Shown: positions 1 through 6,443 of the stretch, in pieces
How the letters are laid out: each line of letters begins with the position of its first letter
Numbering within the stretch: the stretch's first letter is position 1
Assembly: GCA_934511335.1 (NCBI GenBank)
Contig: CAKSWL010000029.1
Coordinates: forward strand, 1 to 14,316
Reading direction: 5' to 3'
DNA: 14,316 bases
DNA from: an uncultured Cloacibacillus sp.
Lineage (GTDB): Bacteria > Synergistota > Synergistia > Synergistales > Synergistaceae
The notes under the pieces: generated by a model
What the model saw: only the letters and a program-made list of their open reading frames with translations
Databases searched by the model: none
What the model was told of the DNA's origin: nothing
Position numbers and translations under genes: made by a program

Positions 1-3
1 AGC

Positions 4-1512
4 CTACCCTTTTTCTCCCTTTGTCAGCGCCTTAACGAATGACCAGCAGGCGCACAGCATGATTAGGGAGAAGGGCATCGCCGCTGCCAGCGAAATGGTC
101 TGGAGGTTCTGGAGGCCGCCGGTGAGAAGCAGGACCACGGCAAGCGCGCCCATGAGGACGCCCCAGACGACCATCTTGTTTTTAGGCGGGTTGAGGTCGC
201 CGTCGGTGGAATACATGGCAAGCACGAAGGTGGCAGAGTTCGCCGAGGTGACGAAGAAGGTGACGATCAGCACAAGCATGACGGCCGACATCAGCTGTCC
301 CAGCGGATAATGGCTGTACATCTCGAAGATCCCCACCGAGACGTCCTTGAGGACGTTGACGGAGACGGCGATCTTATCGACTAGTTCAAGATGCAGCGCC
401 GAGGTGCCGAAGATGGCAAACCAAGTGAAGCTGCCGAGAGCCGGTACGACGAGCACGCCGGCGACAAACTCTCTGACGGTGCGGCCGCGGGATATTCTCG
501 CTACAAAAGAGCCGACAAAGGGCGCCCAGGCGATCCACCATGCCCAATAGTAGAGGGTCCAGCTGTCAAGGAAAGACTGATACTCGCCGCCATAGGGCGC
601 GAGGGTAAAACTCTCGCTGACAAGGCCGCTGAGGAAGTCGCCGATACCGGTCATGAGGGAGTTTACGATGGGAAGCGTCGGTCCGACGACAAAGAGCAAC
701 GCCATCAGCAGCAGGCAGATCCAGAGGTTGAAGTCCGCTACTATTTTGATCCCTTTCTCTATGCCCAGCGCCGCCGAGCCGGTATAAAGCACCACGAGAA
801 CGGCGATGATGATCACCTGGATCAAGGTCTCTTTGGGGATATTGAAGATGGCGTTCAGACCGCTGTTAAGCTGCAGCGTGCCCAGCCCCAACGACGTCGT
901 GATCCCCGCCAGCGTGGCGAATATCGCGAGAATGTCGACGGTTTTTCCGAAAGCTCCGCGGACCTTTTCCTCGCCGACGAGCGGAATGAAGATGGAGCTG
1001 ATCAATCCCGGAGTATTATAACGGAACTGATAATAGGCGAGCGGCATCGCGATGACGGAATACCCCGCCCACGGATGCAGTCCCCAATGGAAGAACGATA
1101 TCTGCATCGCGTCTCTCGCCGCCTGCACAGAGCCGGGCTCGGCGCCGAAGGGGGTCGAGCCGAAGTGGAAGAGCGGTTCCGCCGCCCCGTAGAAGACTAG
1201 TCCCACGCCCATACCGGCGGAAAAAAGCATCGCGAACCATGATATGTTGCTGTATTCCGGACGTGACTCCTCCAGCCCCAGCCTGACGCTGCCGAAACTG
1301 CTGCAGGCAATGGCGATGCAGAAAATGACAAATATATTCATCGTCAGCATATAGCCCCAGCCATAATATTTTGTGAGGCCGCCGTTGAGGGCTTTTGCGA
1401 AATCGCCGAAACTTTGCGGCGAAACTAATCCCCAAAGGACGACCGCCAGGGTGATGGCGATAGAAACGATATAGACGGTATTGCTCTTGGACGAACTATT
1501 CTTTTCAGTCAT
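4..1512 (-). CDS. BCCT-family betaine/choline/carnitine transporter
   Basis: This is a 502-residue membrane transporter of the betaine/carnitine/choline (BCCT) family, which imports quaternary ammonium compounds across the cytoplasmic membrane, usually driven by sodium or protons or by exchange. The sequence shows about twelve hydrophobic segments. It has the glycine-rich family motif GMGVGLVFYGAAEP at residues 100-113 and the tryptophan box WTLYYWAWWIAW at about 318-329, followed by PFVGSFVARISRGRTVREF. Both are family signatures, the second lining the substrate pathway in BetP and CaiT. The length is typical and the tails are short, so an osmosensing C-terminal extension like that of BetP is absent; this suggests nutrient uptake rather than osmoregulation (inference). 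It is the last gene of the minus-strand unit, after the reductase genes, so betaine is the favoured substrate; carnitine or choline cannot be excluded. An AAAGGA-type ribosome site precedes the ATG at a rather long spacing. Confidence 0.93.
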   Translation of the reverse strand: MTEKNSSSKSNTVYIVSIAITLAVVLWGLVSPQSFGDFAKALNGGLTKYYGWGYMLTMNIFVIFCIAIACSSFGSVRLGLEESRPEYSNISWFAMLFSAGMGVGLVFYGAAEPLFHFGSTPFGAEPGSVQAARDAMQISFFHWGLHPWAGYSVIAMPLAYYQFRYNTPGLISSIFIPLVGEEKVRGAFGKTVDILAIFATLAGITTSLGLGTLQLNSGLNAIFNIPKETLIQVIIIAVLVVLYTGSAALGIEKGIKIVADFNLWICLLLMALLFVVGPTLPIVNSLMTGIGDFLSGLVSESFTLAPYGGEYQSFLDSWTLYYWAWWIAWAPFVGSFVARISRGRTVREFVAGVLVVPALGSFTWFAIFGTSALHLELVDKIAVSVNVLKDVSVGIFEMYSHYPLGQLMSAVMLVLIVTFFVTSANSATFVLAMYSTDGDLNPPKNKMVVWGVLMGALAVVLLLTGGLQNLQTISLAAAMPFSLIMLCACWSFVKALTKGEKG

Positions 1513-1542
1513 AGCGGGAAGGTTTCCTTTCGCATCAGTCAG

Positions 1543-1587
1543 GCCGGAAGGAAGGCGAAAACGATAGCGCTTCGCCCTTCTTCCGGC
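1543..1587 (-). promoter_or_regulatory. Hairpin between selenoprotein gene and transporter gene
   Basis: Two 17-base arms (1543-1559 and 1571-1587) are complementary at 15 of 17 positions around an 11-base loop. They begin GCCGGAAG and end TTCCGGC. The structure lies in the 86-base gap after the reductase gene stop and before the transporter start. No T-run follows on the minus strand, so it is not a classic intrinsic terminator. An mRNA-processing or stability element, or partial attenuation that lowers transporter expression, fits better (inference). Confidence 0.55.
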
Positions 1588-1598
1588 TGTCGCTTATA

Positions 1599-2909
1599 TT
1601 AGATGTTTACTTTAAATACCTCAGGAGCTTCTATTTCTTTGGCGAGCGAATCAAGCGCTGCGCCGACCCTGTGATAGCGGAGCGCCCATTCTTCCTCTTT
1701 AGAGAGGGTGGGATCGCCAAGGGGATAGGGAACCGAAACTGTCGGGACGATTCTGTTTGAACCGACCGTCTTCGCTACGTCGATCAGGTTGCACATGACG
1801 ACTACGGGGAGACCGGCGCGTTCTATTTCTTTGGCCATCGTTGCACCGCAACGAGTACAGGTGCCTCAGGTAGCGGTGAGAACCACGGCGTCGACTTTAG
1901 CCTGTTTCAGCTCAGCGGCGATCTCCCTGCCAAACTTCGCCGCGTAGTTCTGCGTCGTGCCGGTGCCGACCGTCACGTAGAAATAGTCGTAGAGCTTCGC
2001 GAACTTGCCCTCTTTCTCATAAGCGCGCATCGCGTCGACGGGGATGCCGCGGTCGGGAACGGCGCACATCGCCTCCGGGTCAAAGCCGGCGTGGATCGTC
2101 TTGTACTCGCCGGCCGGCAGGCAGTCTTTACCGGCGATGTTGTATTTGCCCCACTTCTGGGCAGATGCGCTCTGTATGCGGTCGGGGTTGTCAACGGGCA
2201 CGACGCCGCTTGAGGAGACGAGCGCGATCGTGCACTTGCTAAGGTCCTTCACCGCTGGCGCGGGGGGGATCTTGTCGGTCTTCGGAATGACAAGCTCAGT
2301 CTGGAATGGCTCGCCGCCCAGTTTTTTAAGCAGCATATCGATGACGCGGTCCGCCGCCATCACGCCGCCAGGCGCGGGGATCTCGCTGCGGATGCCGCGC
2401 GGGAAATATCCCTCTTGGGCGGCGGAAAGCAGCGTTTCTCCATTGGCGATCTTTTCAGCATATTTGGCCATCAACGCCAGGTCGTCCTTCATAAAGGTCG
2501 CCTTGCGGCCCCCCCGGAAGATGAAGCAGTCGCCCTTATACTCGGCGACGCCGGGGTTTTCCTCGTTCATCGAGGTAATGACGGGAACATTGTAGCGCTC
2601 CGCGACCGCCTTGCAGACGAGGCCGCAGCCCACGCCGTAGCGGCCAGCCATGAACGCGGGGCCGGCGAAAAAGATGTCGAACTGTTTGGCGTCGAGCCAG
2701 GCGAATATCTCCGCGAGCGCCTCGTCCGTATGGTTCGTGATGTAGTTGTCGCCGCAGATGAAGGTGTTCGTCACTTCGACGTTCGGCATCATCTGGTCTA
2801 GCATCAGCGAGCAGCCGATGAGGCCGTCGTGGAAGATCGGCTTACTGTCCGCCGCGTCCTCGCCGCCGACCTGTCCAAAGAACTGGTTTATGTAATGTAT
2901 GGCTTTCAT
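1599..2909 (-). CDS. grdH: Glycine/sarcosine/betaine reductase component B, selenocysteine-containing subunit (GrdB/GrdF/GrdH type)
   Basis: This is the selenoprotein subunit of substrate-specific component B of the glycine/sarcosine/betaine reductases, which cleaves the C-N bond of its substrate and passes the carboxymethyl group to the selenoprotein GrdA. Conventional translation breaks at a TGA (1866-1868). Reading through gives one 436-residue protein with selenocysteine at residue 348, in the motif VVLTAT-U-GTCTRCGATM. This contains the family UxxCxxC redox motif (U348, C351, C354). Both the position and the total length match GrdB-family proteins. The codons on either side stay in one frame, so this is not a frameshift. 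The ATG at 2909 has a strong upstream AGGGGAGG. The gene starts 14 bases after the GrdE-like gene ends, and the BCCT transporter follows. The symbol grdH (betaine) is chosen from the transporter context; glycine (grdB) or sarcosine (grdF) specificity cannot be excluded from sequence alone. Confidence 0.93.
1839..1868 (-). promoter_or_regulatory. Selenocysteine UGA codon with bacterial SECIS hairpin
   Basis: The in-frame UGA occupies 1866-1868. Eighteen bases downstream in the mRNA is the start of a 3-base GGU loop (1847-1845), closed by a perfect 6-bp stem CGUUGC/GCAACG (1853-1848 with 1844-1839). Known bacterial SECIS elements have a small apical loop with a G in the first two positions, roughly 16-37 bases after the UGA, and this hairpin meets those conditions. 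It would recruit SelB with selenocysteyl-tRNA. It lies wholly inside the coding sequence. Confidence 0.85.
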
Positions 2910-2923
2910 CTATTTAGCCTCCC

Positions 2924-4231
2924 CTAGAAATCAGCGCAGCTTCTGCGTGAATAGCCGCTGATGTGGTTCGCGCAGAACATGCCGTTGTTTTCCATCACAC
3001 AGCTGCCGTCCGGATTGATGCAGCCTTCCCAGCCGCCCGAGTTGCCGTCGCGCGCGAGCGCCTCAAGTTCTCCGATGACCTCAAGCGCCGGCATCTCGTA
3101 GAACTGGGAGACGTTTCCGGTCGTGACGAGCGCGTCGGTGGCGGGATTCATCGACACGAGCGGCTGCGAGGCGCCGTCTCTGCCGGTGGCCTCGTCGGAG
3201 ATGCCGATCGTTTTGATGCCGAGCCTCTCGAGCTCGACGAGCATCGCCGTATAGTCGACGTCGGGGTTGCCGTAGCCCTCTTCGGCGACGACGGCGCCCT
3301 TGGCGCCGACGGCGACGGCGATCTGCCCTGCGATCTGTACGCAGCGCTGTTTTTCTTCCATCTTCGGGTTCAGCGTGGAGAGGATGACGCCGAGGAAGTT
3401 GATCGTCTTGCCATGCTGGGCATAGAGGCGCTTGATCATCGGATTTGTCGAGAACTCATAAGTCGAAATCTTCGACGAGCTGGGCATGAAGCTGCCGGAA
3501 ATGAGGCAGCCGTCAAGAAATTCATTGGGGTGCATAAAGGTGGGGAGCATTCTGTTGCCGTCCCAGCCATATACGAGCGTGTTGTAGCCGAGAGCCTCCA
3601 TCTGGGTCTGCGGCTGGAGCACATAGACGACGCCGGGAAGTTTTTTCACCTCTTCGCCGCGCTCTGCAAGCGGCGGCAGCTCGTAAACGTCCAGCTCCTC
3701 CGGTTCCATATCGCGCACGCACTGCGCGATATGCTCGGCAAGGCGCAGCCCCGCCCAGCGGATCGCGCGGTTCTTCTTCTGCTGTTCGCGCTGTTCGTCA
3801 AGCTCGTCTGTGTCGGCGATGAGGACCAGGTTCGGCATATCGCCCCAGATCGTATAGTGCTGGTAAGGGCCGCCCATATCGATCAGTCCGTCCTGAAAAC
3901 CGCCCCAATGTTTGCCCACCGAAAGAAGCGTTACGCCCTCAAGGACATGCGTCCGGCCCATTCCGGCCTGGCCGAGCGGAGAGGTGACGCCGGGATAGGC
4001 TCCCTCGCCGCCCTCCACTTTGCAGCGGAATTCCACCGAATCCTTTACGGGACACAGCCTGACCATATCTCCGGGATGGACGACCTTCAGCTCCGCGTCC
4101 GTGATATGTTTGTCTTCGCGGACGACCTTCAGCGCATCCTCACGGTCCACCGTGAGAACGCCGTTGCAATAAGCCGTTTTATCGCCAAAGACGATATCCT
4201 TGACTTTAAACTTGCCAATTTCTAGTCTCAT
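2924..4231 (-). CDS. grdI: Glycine/sarcosine/betaine reductase component B, pyruvoyl proprotein subunit (GrdE/GrdG/GrdI type)
   Basis: This is the 435-residue precursor of the two small subunits of component B. In the characterised family the precursor is cut at an internal cysteine, which becomes a pyruvoyl group that holds the substrate amine as a Schiff base before the selenoprotein subunit attacks. A cysteine lies at exactly residue 242, in LDGCLISGSFMP; this is the position I recall for the GrdE cleavage site. Family features in the C-terminal half include EEGYGNPDVDY (317-327), the stretch around IGISDEATGRDGASQ (342-356) and VTTGNVSQF (369-377). The extreme C-terminus is cysteine-rich (C404, C411, C420, C432). 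The start ATG at 4231 follows a near-perfect AAGGAGGAAG (4235-4244). It is the first gene of the unit and is followed after 14 bases by its selenoprotein partner. Betaine specificity (grdI) is inferred from the neighbouring BCCT transporter only. Confidence 0.9.
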   Translation of the reverse strand: MRLEIGKFKVKDIVFGDKTAYCNGVLTVDREDALKVVREDKHITDAELKVVHPGDMVRLCPVKDSVEFRCKVEGGEGAYPGVTSPLGQAGMGRTHVLEGVTLLSVGKHWGGFQDGLIDMGGPYQHYTIWGDMPNLVLIADTDELDEQREQQKKNRAIRWAGLRLAEHIAQCVRDMEPEELDVYELPPLAERGEEVKKLPGVVYVLQPQTQMEALGYNTLVYGWDGNRMLPTFMHPNEFLDGCLISGSFMPSSSKISTYEFSTNPMIKRLYAQHGKTINFLGVILSTLNPKMEEKQRCVQIAGQIAVAVGAKGAVVAEEGYGNPDVDYTAMLVELERLGIKTIGISDEATGRDGASQPLVSMNPATDALVTTGNVSQFYEMPALEVIGELEALARDGNSGGWEGCINPDGSCVMENNGMFCANHISGYSRRSCADF

Positions 4232-4285
4232 GTTCTTCCTCCTTCAATATTTTATAAATTTGCTGCAGACAATCTTTAATGTGAA

Positions 4286-4315
4286 AAGATACACGAGAAC
4301 GCTATTCAGCCTCAA
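4286..4315 (-). promoter_or_regulatory. Possible promoter of the reductase-transporter operon
   Basis: On the minus strand TTGAGG (4315-4310) is followed after 18 bases by TATCTT (4291-4286), each matching four of six sigma70 consensus bases. It lies 55 bases before the start codon of the first reductase gene. A short perfect inverted repeat, CCTCA-A-TGAGG (4310-4320), overlaps the -35 box and could bind a regulator. Support is only moderate; other AT-rich hexamers exist nearby. Confidence 0.3.
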
Positions 4316-4393
4316 TGAGGAAAAACACTAAAAGCTTGTCATGTTTTACACCACACGAGAAGTCACGGCGAATTGCATCCGTCGATCTGCTAG

Positions 4394-4444
4394 AGCCGTC
4401 TCTTCGCCGATGTTATATAATAACGGGTGAAAAGACGGCTTTTT
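4394..4444 (+). promoter_or_regulatory. Inverted repeat with T-run before pgm (attenuator or operator)
   Basis: Arms 4394-4408 and 4426-4440 (AGCCGTCTCTTCGCC and GGTGAAAAGACGGCT) pair at 13 Watson-Crick positions plus one G-U around a 17-base loop, and are followed by TTTTT. The structure ends 10 bases before the pgm ribosome site AAGAGGAGGGG (4451-4461). As RNA from a more upstream promoter it would be an intrinsic terminator or attenuator. However, the loop itself contains a perfect -10 box, TATAAT (4416-4421), with no convincing -35. If that box is used, transcripts would start inside the right arm and the repeat would act only as DNA, for example as an operator. Confidence 0.5.
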
Positions 4445-4468
4445 AATACCAAGAGGAGGGGAACAGCT

Positions 4469-6076
4469 ATGGCTGAACGTCCAGAAATAAATATTCCCAG
4501 GCTGATGACAGCCTACTATACCGAGCGCCCGGATATGGCCGACAAGGGACAGCGAGTATCTTTCGGCACCTCCGGCCACCGCGGCTCTTCGGTAAAAGAC
4601 AGCTTTAACGACGACCACATCGCGGCCATCGCGCAGGCGATCTGCGAATACCGGCAAAGGCGGCGGATCACGGGGCCGCTCTTTATGGGGATGGACACCC
4701 ACGCGCTCTCAGAGGCGGCGCTGCGCACGGCGGTCGAGATCTTCGCGGCGAGCGGCGTCGAGCTGCGCCTACAGGAGGATTTCACCTACACGCCGACCCC
4801 GGTGATCTCGCACGCGATACTCAGCTGGAACAGACAGAAGAACGCTCCCGTTGCCGACGGCGTCGTCATCACGCCGTCGCACAACCCCCCTCAAGACGGC
4901 GGTTTCAAGTATAATCCCCCGAGCGGCGGCCCCGCGGGGACGGAGATCACGAAGCTGATCGAAGCGCGCGCCAACGAGCTGATCGAAAACAAATTGAACG
5001 GCGTGCATCGCATCGGTTTTAAAGAGGCGCTCTCGCGCGCCAACGTGCGCTTCATCGATTATGTCTCGCAGTATATGTCGGAGCTCGGCGAGATCATCGA
5101 TATGGCGGCGATCGCGGCCTCCGGCCTGAGGATAGGCGCCGATCCGCTCGGCGGCTCGGGCATCTTCTTCTGGGAACCGATCGCAGAACGGTACGGCTTG
5201 GACATCGAGGTCACAAATAAGGCCGTCGACCCGACCTTCTCCTTCATGCCGCTCGACCATGACGGCAAGGTGCGCATGGACTGCTCTTCGCCGTGGGCGA
5301 TGGCGAAACTCGTCGCGCTCAAGGATAAGTACGATATCGCCTTTGGGAACGACCCCGATTACGACCGCCACGGCATCGTCACAAAGGACGGCCTCATGCA
5401 GCCGAACGCCTATCTCGCCGTCGCGATCGAGTATCTCTTCACGCACCGCCCGCTGTGGCGCGAAGCCTCGATGGCGGGCAAGACGCTCGTCTCCAGCTCG
5501 ATGATCGACCGCGTGGCGTCAGCCCTTGGCCGCAAGCTCTACGAAGTCCCCGTCGGCTTCAAATGGTTCGTCGACGGGCTGCTCACGGGCGAGCTCTCCT
5601 TCGGCGGTGAAGAGAGCGCCGGCGCATCCTTCCTGCGCAAGGACGGAACGGCCTGGAGCACCGACAAGGACGGCTTCATCATGAGCCTGCTCGCGGCGGA
5701 GATCACGGCGGTCACAGGCAAATCCCCCTCCGAACACTACCGCGCGATGACGGCGCGCTTCGGCACGCCGCACTATTCGCGCAAAGACGCCCCCGCCTCG
5801 CGCGAAGAGAAAGAAAAGCTCAAAAAACTCTCCCCCGCCGACGTCGCGGCGGAGACGCTGGCGGGCGAAAAGATCACGGCGAAGCTTACCGCCGCCCCCG
5901 GCAACGGCGCGCCGATCGACGGACTCAAAGTCACGACGGAAAACGGCTGGTTCGCCGCCCGCCCCTCCGGCACAGAGGATATCTATAAGATCTACGCCGA
6001 GAGCTTCAAGAGTGAGGAACACCTGAAAAAAATCAACGAAGAAGCCAGGGCGATCGTAAACAAAGCCATCGGATAA
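4469..6076 (+). CDS. pgm: Phosphoglucomutase (alpha-D-glucose phosphate-specific)
   Basis: This 535-residue cytosolic enzyme interconverts glucose 1-phosphate and glucose 6-phosphate, linking glycolysis with glycogen and surface-polysaccharide synthesis. It follows the E. coli Pgm pattern of the phosphohexomutase superfamily. It has [11 protein letters not shown] near the N-terminus and the phosphoserine loop [11 protein letters not shown] with catalytic Ser137. The magnesium loop [10 protein letters not shown] carries Asp295, Asp297 and Asp299. The sugar-specificity loop GEESAGASF includes Glu381, Glu382 and Ser383, and the phosphate-binding loop [12 protein letters not shown] starts at Arg498. 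A GTG at 4427 would add 14 residues, but the ATG at 4469 is preferred: it sits seven bases after AAGAGGAGGGG, and the family N-terminus begins there. The gene stands alone, divergent from the reductase operon and followed by a non-coding region with hairpins, so it is probably monocistronic. Confidence 0.96.
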   Translation: MAERPEINIPRLMTAYYTERPDMADKGQRVSFGTSGHRGSSVKDSFNDDHIAAIAQAICEYRQRRRITGPLFMGMDTHALSEAALRTAVEIFAASGVELRLQEDFTYTPTPVISHAILSWNRQKNAPVADGVVITPSHNPPQDGGFKYNPPSGGPAGTEITKLIEARANELIENKLNGVHRIGFKEALSRANVRFIDYVSQYMSELGEIIDMAAIAASGLRIGADPLGGSGIFFWEPIAERYGLDIEVTNKAVDPTFSFMPLDHDGKVRMDCSSPWAMAKLVALKDKYDIAFGNDPDYDRHGIVTKDGLMQPNAYLAVAIEYLFTHRPLWREASMAGKTLVSSSMIDRVASALGRKLYEVPVGFKWFVDGLLTGELSFGGEESAGASFLRKDGTAWSTDKDGFIMSLLAAEITAVTGKSPSEHYRAMTARFGTPHYSRKDAPASREEKEKLKKLSPADVAAETLAGEKITAKLTAAPGNGAPIDGLKVTTENGWFAARPSGTEDIYKIYAESFKSEEHLKKINEEARAIVNKAIG

Positions 6077-6126
6077 GCAAAAAAACAGAGGCCGGCAGCA
6101 CAGTTTCACACACGGAAAATTCAAGA

Positions 6127-6167
6127 TCTCCGGCTGTTTTAACATTCACTATGTAATCAGCCGGAGA
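6127..6167 (+). repeat. Perfect 10-bp inverted repeat downstream of pgm
   Basis: TCTCCGGCTG (6127-6136) and CAGCCGGAGA (6158-6167) are perfect complements around a 21-base AT-rich loop beginning TTTT. The structure starts 51 bases after the pgm stop. It has no T-run after it, so it may be a 3'-end stability hairpin acting together with the terminator-like hairpin just downstream. Confidence 0.5.
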
Positions 6168-6182
6168 CATGTCTTGGAACAA

Positions 6183-6206
6183 AAGGAGCGGAACACCCCG
6201 CTCTTT
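6183..6206 (+). terminator. Probable (possibly bidirectional) terminator after pgm
   Basis: GAGCGG (6186-6191) pairs with CCGCTC (6198-6203) over a six-base loop. The stem extends by AAG pairing with TTT at its base, giving nine pairs. It is preceded by AAAA and followed by TTT on the plus strand. The T-run is short, so efficiency is uncertain. Confidence 0.5.
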
Positions 6207-6288
6207 GCGATTCAGCCGCCGCCGCGCCGGGCGACTATATTTCCGGCATAATTGCCAAATTCTTATAGCTCTTGCAATATAGATAATG

Positions 6289-6316
6289 ATATATCGATAT
6301 ACGTATACCGATATAT
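6289..6316. repeat. 28-bp AT-rich near-perfect palindrome upstream of adhE
   Basis: Thirteen of fourteen symmetric base pairs match about a centre between 6302 and 6303; the only mismatch is 6297 with 6308. The core is the perfect TATACGTATA, flanked by CGATAT-type repeats, and TATATCGATATA overlaps it on the left. It begins two bases after a candidate -10 box, where an operator would act, but the low sequence complexity weakens the inference. Confidence 0.45.
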
Positions 6317-6443
6317 ACATTCTCATATCTTCATAAAACGCTTACTCTCCATTATCATTCTACTTAATGAATTGAGAATTTTTTCACATTGATAACAAAC
6401 GAGGAACTTTCTATTTGGGTAAAACCGGACAGGAGTGTTGAGA

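Larger units (their letters stand above)
6077..6443. other. 367-bp non-coding region between pgm and adhE
   Basis: I see no credible gene here. The first half is mixed composition and holds two inverted repeats (6127-6167 and 6183-6206). The second half, from about 6235, is strikingly AT-rich compared with the flanking genes and includes the near-palindrome at 6289-6316. A possible adhE promoter is TTCTTA (6260-6265), 16 bases, GATAAT (6282-6287), which would leave a leader of about 150 bases. No clear Rex operator was found. Confidence 0.6.

Noticed and set aside
391..1200. Plus-strand open frame of 269 residues opposite the BCCT transporter
   Set aside because: Strongly charged shadow translation of a membrane protein gene, with no ribosome site or family motif.
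1599..1838. A separate 79-residue gene starting at the ATG at 1838
   Set aside because: It is the C-terminal end of the selenoprotein, in the same frame through UGA; it has no ribosome site and it splits the UxxCxxC motif region.
2963..4225. Long plus-strand open frame of 420 residues opposite the GrdE-like gene
   Set aside because: It is antisense to a well-recognised gene, arginine- and histidine-rich with no recognisable motif. It is an expected by-product of GC-rich codon use.
6033..6326. Minus-strand open frame of 97 residues across the pgm-adhE gap
   Set aside because: Its N-terminus is a low-complexity tyrosine/isoleucine translation of the AT palindrome, and the rest overlaps pgm and two hairpins. 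No ribosome site.
6380..6406. Rex-like operator (TTCACATTGATAACAA) upstream of adhE
   Set aside because: It contains two right-hand-like half sites (TTCACA and AACAA) but no matching left half at the proper spacing, so it is not a convincing Rex palindrome.
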